The notes beneath the pieces were generated by a model. That model had not been told where the DNA came from. It saw only the letters and a list, made by a program, of their open reading frames with translations, and did no database searches. A stretch of 13,228 nt of DNA from an uncultured Roseburia sp. (lineage in GTDB: Bacteria; Bacillota; Clostridia; Lachnospirales; Lachnospiraceae), in NCBI GenBank assembly GCA_945928585.1, contig CAMENQ010000022.1:1-13228 (forward strand). Direction: 5' to 3'. Shown here piece by piece: positions 1 through 5,533 of this stretch. Positions within the stretch are counted from its first letter, which is position 1, and each line of letters begins with the position of its first letter. The translations under genes and the position numbers were made by a program.

Positions 1-315
1 GGAAGTGAGTCGATTTATGATGCAGTAAAGACTGACATGGGCAATAATGCAACTAAAACATATGCAGTTACGATTAATTCATCAAATGAAATTTCAAAAA
101 TAGGTGCAGGTACTTCTGAGGCTGAAAAGAAGTTACTTAATGCGGTAAAAGAGGCTTTGCCTACTTTTGAGTTAAAGTCAGATACAGCAACAAGTAGTGA
201 TAATAAAATATATATCACAATTACAAAAGAAGGAAAAGTATCTGTAAAAATTGCTGAATCAGAAACTGCAACAGCTGAAACAAAGAAAAATGATGACCCA
301 TTTGAGGTTAAGTAA
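1..315 (+). CDS. C-terminal part of a probable type IV pilin (5' end outside window)
   Basis: The frame is open from base 1 to the TAA at 313-315, giving 104 codons without a start, so the gene begins upstream; the internal ATG at 37 is not a credible start. The visible part has no cysteine and reads as a small globular end: a helical stretch (EAEKKLLNAVKEALPTFEL), then a beta-rich segment (NKIYITITKEGKVSVKI), then an acidic and threonine-rich tail ending DDPFEVK. The hydrophobic N-terminal helix that would prove a pilin is not in the window. The assignment rests on position, directly before the prepilin peptidase and the rest of a pilus operon, and on the alternating helix/strand character. 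It could be the major pilin or another secreted protein. The strong hairpin just after it would suit a highly expressed gene. Confidence that it is a real CDS is high; that it is a pilin is moderate. Confidence 0.65.
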   Translation, partial: GSESIYDAVKTDMGNNATKTYAVTINSSNEISKIGAGTSEAEKKLLNAVKEALPTFELKSDTATSSDNKIYITITKEGKVSVKIAESETATAETKKNDDPFEVK

Positions 316-357
316 TCAATAATAACTTATTTATTAATAAACCGGGGAAAAAATTTT

Positions 358-413
358 CTTTTATCCTTTCCTTGGTGCAGAAAGCCAAAAGCTTTTTGCA
401 CCAAGGATAAAAG
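358..413 (+). other. Long imperfect hairpin in the spacer after the pilin gene
   Basis: The arms CCTTGGTGCAGAAAGC (370-385) and GCTTTTTGCACCAAGG (391-406) form a 16-bp stem with a single G-U wobble around a 5-nt CAAAA loop. After a 5-nt bulge on the left side (365-369), the stem continues with CTTTTAT (358-364) against ATAAAAG (407-413). No T-run follows on the + strand (the next bases are AGTTTATAGGG), so it is not a standard intrinsic terminator. Plausible roles are partial termination, an mRNA processing point, or 3'-end protection of the upstream pilin message, so that pilin is made in excess over the assembly genes. The role is inferred; the pairing is seen directly. Confidence 0.75.
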
Positions 414-458
414 AGTTTATAGGGAAACAACAAACCACATTACACAAGGAACATAAAA

Positions 459-1232
459 ATGAATTTAACTGCAGCAGAAGCTATTGTTTACATACTTATA
501 TTTATATACGGTATTGTATTGGGAAGTTTTTTAAATGTATTAATATATCGTATACCGAACAAAGAAAATTTTACAACAGAACGCTCCCATTGTATGAAAT
601 GCGGTGGAAAAATAAAATGGTATGACCTTATACCGGTGTTAAGCTACATAATTTTGCGGGGCAGATGCAGGTACTGTAAGGAAAAAATATCGGTTCAGTA
701 TCCTATAGTAGAAGGATTAAACGGACTGCTTTATGTATTTATATTTCTCGTAAACGGATTAAATATTGACAGCATACTTATATCATTAGTTACATCAGTA
801 TTTATTGTGATTTCAGTTATAGACTGGAGAACTTATGAGATACCTTTCGGACTGAATATAGCCATATTTGTACTTGCAGTAATAAGAGTGGCACTAAAGC
901 CTGATGAATGGGTAAGTCATCTTACAGGCTTTGTGGCAGTAAGCGGATTTATGGTTTTATGCCTTATAATAGGAAGATTAATAAAGGGAGTGGATGCTTT
1001 CGGCGGCGGAGATATAAAGCTGATGGCGGCGGCAGGTTTATTTGCAGGCTGGAAATGCGTTATACTTGCATTTCTGATAGGCTGTGTACTTGGAGCCATT
1101 ATCCATACCATAAGAATGAAAGTAACCGATGCAGACAGGGTACTGGCATTTGGACCTTACCTGTGTGCAGGATTATTTATAAGTATTTTATTTGGAAACA
1201 ATATTATAGACTGGTATTTTGGAATGCTTTAA
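459..1232 (+). CDS. pilD: Prepilin leader peptidase / N-methyltransferase PilD
   Basis: A polytopic inner-membrane aspartic protease (257 aa) that removes the short leader of prepilins and, in the bifunctional family, N-methylates the new first residue. The N-terminal domain carries GSFLNVLIYRIP (residues 22-33) and two CxxC pairs, C45/C48 and C70/C73, the zinc-binding arrangement typical of bifunctional enzymes. The peptidase domain has both expected catalytic aspartates: D122 in IDWRTYEIP and D185 in the FGGGDIKL motif. About eight hydrophobic segments are visible and the length is normal for Gram-positive PilD. The ATG at 459 is preceded by AAGGA (446-450). The stop lies 25 bp before pilMN. 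Its substrates are probably the pilin upstream and the four prepilin-like proteins encoded downstream. No defect is visible. Confidence 0.97.
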   Translation: MNLTAAEAIVYILIFIYGIVLGSFLNVLIYRIPNKENFTTERSHCMKCGGKIKWYDLIPVLSYIILRGRCRYCKEKISVQYPIVEGLNGLLYVFIFLVNGLNIDSILISLVTSVFIVISVIDWRTYEIPFGLNIAIFVLAVIRVALKPDEWVSHLTGFVAVSGFMVLCLIIGRLIKGVDAFGGGDIKLMAAAGLFAGWKCVILAFLIGCVLGAIIHTIRMKVTDADRVLAFGPYLCAGLFISILFGNNIIDWYFGML

Positions 1233-1243
1233 GATACCGGAAT

Positions 1244-1248
1244 GGAGG
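1244..1248 (+). promoter_or_regulatory. Ribosome binding site setting the PilMN start
   Basis: GGAGG lies 9 nt before the ATG at 1258. A longer reading from the ATG at 1219 would overlap the end of pilD and add 13 residues with no hydrophobic or conserved character, so 1258 is preferred. Confidence 0.8.
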
Positions 1249-1257
1249 AGCAAAAGT

Positions 1258-2913
1258 ATGACAATCAAGAATAAGAAAAAGCTCTTAAGTATAGTCATAA
1301 AAAGTGAGCATATTAAGCTTTGCGAGGTATCTAAAAACGGAAAGAACTTAAAAGTTCATTCGGCGGTTATAATAGATACACCTAAGGGAGCTGTGTCAGA
1401 TGGCATGATTGAGGATATACAGTCCCTTGAGCAGACTATAAGACAGGCAATGGTTTCAGCCGGTATAACTACAAAAAATGTTATTTTTTCCATTGTTTCA
1501 GGAAAAATAGCTACAAAGGAAGTCATTATACCGGAGGTAAAGGAAAGCAGAATACCGGATATAATAACTGCAAATGCCTCAGAGTATTTTCCTGTAGAAG
1601 TAGATGAATACATTATTAAACATACTGTACTGGAAAAATTTACAGATGAGGAAATGTCAAAGCTGAGACTGCAGCTTATAGCTGCACCAAAAAATCTGGT
1701 AGAGCTGTATTATTCACTGGCAAAAAAACTGGAATTTTCGGTGGAGACCATAGATTATTCAGGAAACAGCATTTATCAGCTTTTAAAAGGACAGATAGGA
1801 AAAGAATATTGTACGGTCATTAATATAGAAGGTGAAGGAACTGTAGTAAGCATCTTCGACAATAACGTACTGAAGATGCAGAGAACCATACCTTACGGAA
1901 AGTCAATTCTCATAGAGGCTGTTATGGAAAAGTATGGAATAAGTTCTGAGGAAGAAGTAAAAAAGAAACTTTATGAGGATAAAATATTAAATATATCACT
2001 TGATACTGATGAAGTTACAGACAGCCTTTCTTATCTTGTAAATGGAATAAAGAGAATAACAGATTATTATGTTTCCAGAAGTGGAGGAAAGCCATTTGAA
2101 AGGGCATATGTACTTGGAGACGCCATTACCATACCAGGGTTAATCACATTACTTTCAAACGAGATGGGAACAGACCTTACGCCTATAGCACATTTTGAAA
2201 ATGTAATATGCGATGAATCACTTGTAGGTGTAGAGAGAAGCATAACTGAATACACATCAGCATTAGGAGCTCTTTTAGCACCTATAGATATCGTTTCTGT
2301 ACAGCAGGAGGATGTGGAAAAGAAAAAGGGCGGAAGCATAAGAACCATGGTTATGATTCTTATACTTGCGGCTGTAGTATCGGCAGTGATAGTTATTATG
2401 CCGCTTTTGGATGTATGGTCTTATGAGGACAAAATAGAAAAGACACAGAATAACATTGACAGGCTTATATATGTGGAGGATATAGTAGACGACTACTATG
2501 TGGCAAAGGATAAGCTTACAGATGCATTGGCATTTCAGGCAATGTCAGGTAATTATAATGATTACCTTCACATATTTTTACAGGAGCTGGAGAAAAAGAT
2601 GCCGTCGGACATTGCTTTTAACGGTATGAGCGTATCTTCAGGTTCGGTGAGTGTATCCGGTACGGCTTCAAGCAAAAGTTCACTGGCAAAGCTTATCCAG
2701 CAGCTAAATACCATAGAATCTGTTTCAAATGTAAATATTGCCAATGAAACAGAGGTTATGGATAACACAGGAGCCATAACAGTATCATTTTCGCTGACAT
2801 GTACTTTCGGAGCAGTGACAGAAACAAAGCCGGATGAAGAAGGTGAAACCACTGAAAATAGTGAAAACGGCGAAAATGCTGAAAATGCAGAAGCTGTAGA
2901 AAATCAGGAATAG
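1258..2913 (+). CDS. pilMN: Fused PilM-PilN pilus alignment protein
   Basis: A 551-aa protein combining two components that are separate in most Gram-negative T4P. Residues 9 to about 345 are a PilM-like actin/FtsA-fold cytoplasmic domain, with the adenosine-type motif LGDAITIPGL at 286-295. A single membrane segment follows (about 363-385), then a PilN-like periplasmic-type domain (about 386-520) with a helical stalk and the typical FLQELEKKMPSDIAFNGM and GTASSKSSLAKLIQQLN stretches. In separate systems PilN's short N-terminal tail binds PilM; here the two are covalently joined. PilMN fusions have been described in Clostridioides difficile. The PilM nucleotide site looks degenerate: the usual DIG of phosphate loop 1 is V13-I14-K15, and that of loop 2 is N189-I190-E191. 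The C-terminus ends in an acidic ENx repeat tail (533-551). The next gene starts 12 bp downstream. Confidence 0.92.
   Translation: MTIKNKKKLLSIVIKSEHIKLCEVSKNGKNLKVHSAVIIDTPKGAVSDGMIEDIQSLEQTIRQAMVSAGITTKNVIFSIVSGKIATKEVIIPEVKESRIPDIITANASEYFPVEVDEYIIKHTVLEKFTDEEMSKLRLQLIAAPKNLVELYYSLAKKLEFSVETIDYSGNSIYQLLKGQIGKEYCTVINIEGEGTVVSIFDNNVLKMQRTIPYGKSILIEAVMEKYGISSEEEVKKKLYEDKILNISLDTDEVTDSLSYLVNGIKRITDYYVSRSGGKPFERAYVLGDAITIPGLITLLSNEMGTDLTPIAHFENVICDESLVGVERSITEYTSALGALLAPIDIVSVQQEDVEKKKGGSIRTMVMILILAAVVSAVIVIMPLLDVWSYEDKIEKTQNNIDRLIYVEDIVDDYYVAKDKLTDALAFQAMSGNYNDYLHIFLQELEKKMPSDIAFNGMSVSSGSVSVSGTASSKSSLAKLIQQLNTIESVSNVNIANETEVMDNTGAITVSFSLTCTFGAVTETKPDEEGETTENSENGENAENAEAVENQE
2854..2907 (+). 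repeat. Six tandem 9-bp units encoding an E-N-x tail
   Basis: Six in-frame 9-bp units (GAAAATAGT, GAAAACGGC, GAAAATGCT, GAAAATGCA, GAAGCTGTA, GAAAATCAG) encode ENS, ENG, ENA, ENA, EAV, ENQ at the extreme C-terminus of PilMN, just before a final GAA and the stop. The fifth unit is diverged. The acidic tail lies beyond the PilN fold, presumably outside the membrane. Copy number changes would keep the frame. Confidence 0.8.
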
Positions 2914-2925
2914 GAGGACAAAAAA

Positions 2926-4053
2926 ATGGCAAGTTCTAAAAAGATAAATATAGAAATATCTGAAAGAGATAAAAAGCTTTTGCTTGTTTTATTGTCCGTA
3001 CTTATGCTTGGAGCAGCATACCTTTTTGGCTATCAGAAACTTACGGAAAAGGCTGATGAGTATAAGAAGGAATACAATGAAATGAAATCAAAGGAAGCAG
3101 ACCTTTTGGAAAAGCAGGAAAGAATAGATGAATACGATGCTGCAATAAAGATATATGAAAATACATATAGTGGTATAATTTCACAATATGGAAACGGAAT
3201 TACACAGACATATCAGATAGACTTTTTAAACAGAGTAGAGAGAGCAACAAATGTATGGATTAAAAGCGTAGGCTTTCAGGCAGCAGTGCCGGTATATACC
3301 TTTGGTAACGTTCAAACTTCAAATCCGTCAGGCAGCGGAAACGCTTATGTGACAGATCTGACAGGCTACAGCAACACACTTACCATAGCATACGAAGGTC
3401 AATATGCTGACTGGAAAAACTTTATAGAATATCTTAATACTTATTTTAGTAAAAATGTAATTGAAAATATATCAATGTCTTATAGTGATATAACAGGAGA
3501 AGTATCAGGTACCATGACGTTAAATGTATATAGTATAGTGGGAAATGATACTAAATACGTTGAGCCGGAATTTGATGTACCGACAGGCTCAGACAATATA
3601 TTTACATCAGATATTCTGGGAGCGGTAAATATAATTGACAGTACAGGAGATTATATTTTCAGTGATTATGATTATTATATGTCAATAAACTCTGTAACGG
3701 CCGGTATAGATGCCTGCACTATGGGCAGGAAAGGCGACATTACAAATGAAAGTGTTGTTACAGGAAATACAAATGAGATACAGAATGTAGTGCTTACTAT
3801 TGACGGAAGCGGAGGTACATACACAGTAGCTTATAAGATAGGAGACAGTGAATATAAGGAAGAATGTAAACCGGGTAACGGTCTGGAGCTTCTTATAATC
3901 AGCTCAGGAAGAACCTCTGAAAGTGATAAGGTAGGCGTAAACCTTACTGTTAAAAACAATTCAGATATACCTGTAAATATTAAGGTTTTTGGTGACGATA
4001 AAGATGCAAGAGTAAATTTTAAAGAGACTGTCGGAAACATAGTTATATATTAA
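2926..4053 (+). CDS. pilO: PilO-like pilus alignment protein with extra C-terminal domain
   Basis: A 375-aa bitopic membrane protein: short cytoplasmic N-terminus, one membrane segment (about 18-36), a charged coiled coil (about 38-78), and a PilO-type ferredoxin-like region up to about residue 205. The last contains the family signature LTIAYEGQYADWKNFIEYLN and ends with SGTMTLNVYSIVG. PilO proteins are usually near 200 residues. Here about 165 more follow, beta-rich in appearance, with the protein's only two cysteines at C264 and C314. In T4P, PilO pairs with PilN in the inner-membrane alignment complex, and it follows pilMN here as expected. AGGAGG (2912-2917) overlaps the pilMN stop and lies 8 nt before the ATG, suggesting translational coupling. 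The identity of the PilO half is well supported; the function of the extension is unknown. Confidence 0.87.
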   Translation: MASSKKINIEISERDKKLLLVLLSVLMLGAAYLFGYQKLTEKADEYKKEYNEMKSKEADLLEKQERIDEYDAAIKIYENTYSGIISQYGNGITQTYQIDFLNRVERATNVWIKSVGFQAAVPVYTFGNVQTSNPSGSGNAYVTDLTGYSNTLTIAYEGQYADWKNFIEYLNTYFSKNVIENISMSYSDITGEVSGTMTLNVYSIVGNDTKYVEPEFDVPTGSDNIFTSDILGAVNIIDSTGDYIFSDYDYYMSINSVTAGIDACTMGRKGDITNESVVTGNTNEIQNVVLTIDGSGGTYTVAYKIGDSEYKEECKPGNGLELLIISSGRTSESDKVGVNLTVKNNSDIPVNIKVFGDDKDARVNFKETVGNIVIY

Positions 4054-4104
4054 TTGGCAAATGAAAATTATTACATAAACAAAGATGGTTAAATAAACAG
4101 CATT

Positions 4105-4110
4105 GGAAGG
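4105..4110 (+). promoter_or_regulatory. Ribosome binding site setting the start of the large PilV-like prepilin
   Basis: GGAAGG lies 10 nt before the ATG at 4121. The in-frame TTG at 4103 would place the start before this site and add six residues (MEGKWH) to the leader, so the ATG at 4121 is the better start. Confidence 0.75.
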
Positions 4111-4120
4111 AAAGTGGCAC

Positions 4121-5530
4121 ATGAAAAGAATTCATAAAAGACAACTTAATAATAAAGGCTTTTCTCTGGTAGAGGTGCTTGTAGCAGTGGCAATTCTTGC
4201 GATTGTGTCACTTCCTATTATGAAGGCATTTTCCACATCAGCTATGGTAAACAGAAATGCCCGAAGACAGGAAAATGCTAATACGGCAGCCTCTGCCATA
4301 ACAGAACAGTTTAAGTCAATGACGGTAGAAAGACTGGTAGAAAAGTACGGGGATACTACACAGTATGGACAGGGAGCAAAGGTAAAAAATGAGGGAGAAG
4401 AAGGAGAAGGAAGATACGAGGCTAAGGCTTATACATATGACAAAGCTACAGGTAAGTATGTGTTTTACGTGACAAACAGGGATAAGTCATATTATGAAGG
4501 CGTAAATGAGGAGAAGTTTTATGTGGAGGTAGAGCTTGACCCTTCATTATATGAGAATAAATATAATATTGACGGAACACTAAATACAGACAACGATAAT
4601 ATAGCAAACAACATAAACTCTTACAATATGCCTGAATTTTCCAATATAAATGCAAAGGAAAATTATGTTGTAAGAGATATATTATATAAATGGGATAATG
4701 ATGCAAAAGGAAGTTTTATCAGTCAGATAGATGCATTAAATAAAGCAAATGGAACAGAAGATGTATTTAATCCTGACAAGGTTATAAAAAGCATTGAACT
4801 TATTAACAGCATTTCAATAGATGAGTCTGCTGCCTCGGAACAGGGAGAGGAAGGCTTTATACAGGCAGTTTATCTTAATATAAAATATGAATACACAGGA
4901 CTTACACCGGTGGAAAAGACTGACATAAATCTGGGAAAAAACAGATTCACCATAAAGCGGACAAAAAATGAAGCAGGAGAGGATATATATCTTGTAGGAA
5001 ATACAGAAACAGTTTATGATGGTAAGACATATGGAGCAATGAAGGATATTTATATTTTTTATATGCCATATGGAGCAGAAACAAATACTTTGGCAAATGA
5101 TAAAATAACCATAAAATGTAATTATGAGACAGGAACAGCAGGGGACGGAAAGTCCATAAACTACGAGAATATTGACACATTTATAGTAGAGCAGAATGTT
5201 ACTAATATATCAGGTGTACCGATACATCTGCAAAAGGAAAATGTGTCATTATATATAAATGGAGATATCAAAACTTCATTTGAAACAGACGGCAGAACGA
5301 CGGATTTGCCTAAGGAGGGAAATAAAAAAGGACCTGTAAGTATATATGCAAATATATCAGGCTGGAACAGTTATTATGACGGATATAGAAACAATGGCAT
5401 AACAGTAAACAGCCCTGTGGGAGAGAAAAAATATCTTTATACAATAAATGTAAAGATATGGCTTGATAAGGGAAGCAAGGAGCAGGGTGAGGAACCGCTT
5501 GTTGATATGACTTCAACGAAGGAGAATTAG
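4121..5530 (+). CDS. Oversized prepilin-like minor pilin (PilV/GspI-like)
   Basis: A 469-aa protein with a textbook class III signal: a basic leader ending NNKG, cleavage expected at G13|F14, then FSLVEVLVAVAILAIV with the glutamate at mature position +5 (E18) followed by the pilin hydrophobic helix. The LVEVLVAVAILAIVSLPIM pattern and the closing strand YTINVKIWLDKG with a terminal DMTSTKEN resemble PilV/GspI minor pilins. Those are normally about 120-200 residues, so more than 250 residues are additional. The extra part is tyrosine- and asparagine-rich, with one cysteine and no domain I can name; it is probably surface-exposed. The gene opens the minor-pilin block after a 67-bp gap and ends 3 bp before the next. 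Prepilin nature is near certain; the PilV/GspI assignment is tentative. Confidence 0.88.
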   Translation: MKRIHKRQLNNKGFSLVEVLVAVAILAIVSLPIMKAFSTSAMVNRNARRQENANTAASAITEQFKSMTVERLVEKYGDTTQYGQGAKVKNEGEEGEGRYEAKAYTYDKATGKYVFYVTNRDKSYYEGVNEEKFYVEVELDPSLYENKYNIDGTLNTDNDNIANNINSYNMPEFSNINAKENYVVRDILYKWDNDAKGSFISQIDALNKANGTEDVFNPDKVIKSIELINSISIDESAASEQGEEGFIQAVYLNIKYEYTGLTPVEKTDINLGKNRFTIKRTKNEAGEDIYLVGNTETVYDGKTYGAMKDIYIFYMPYGAETNTLANDKITIKCNYETGTAGDGKSINYENIDTFIVEQNVTNISGVPIHLQKENVSLYINGDIKTSFETDGRTTDLPKEGNKKGPVSIYANISGWNSYYDGYRNNGITVNSPVGEKKYLYTINVKIWLDKGSKEQGEEPLVDMTSTKEN

Positions 5531-5533
5531 CTT

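Noticed and set aside
1219..1257. Upstream ATG at 1219 as the start of PilMN
   Set aside because: It would overlap the end of pilD, add residues unlike PilM, and ignore the GGAGG 9 nt before the ATG at 1258.
908..1261. 117-codon + strand frame overlapping pilD
   Set aside because: It overlaps the catalytic part of pilD in another frame, and its Arg/Tyr/Cys-rich translation looks like an out-of-frame reading.
4054..4082. Possible internal promoter in the 67-bp gap before the minor-pilin block (TTGGCA, then AT-rich bases including TTACAT)
   Set aside because: No -10 box at a 16-18 bp spacing; AT-rich sequence gives such matches by chance. The gap remains a possible regulatory break.
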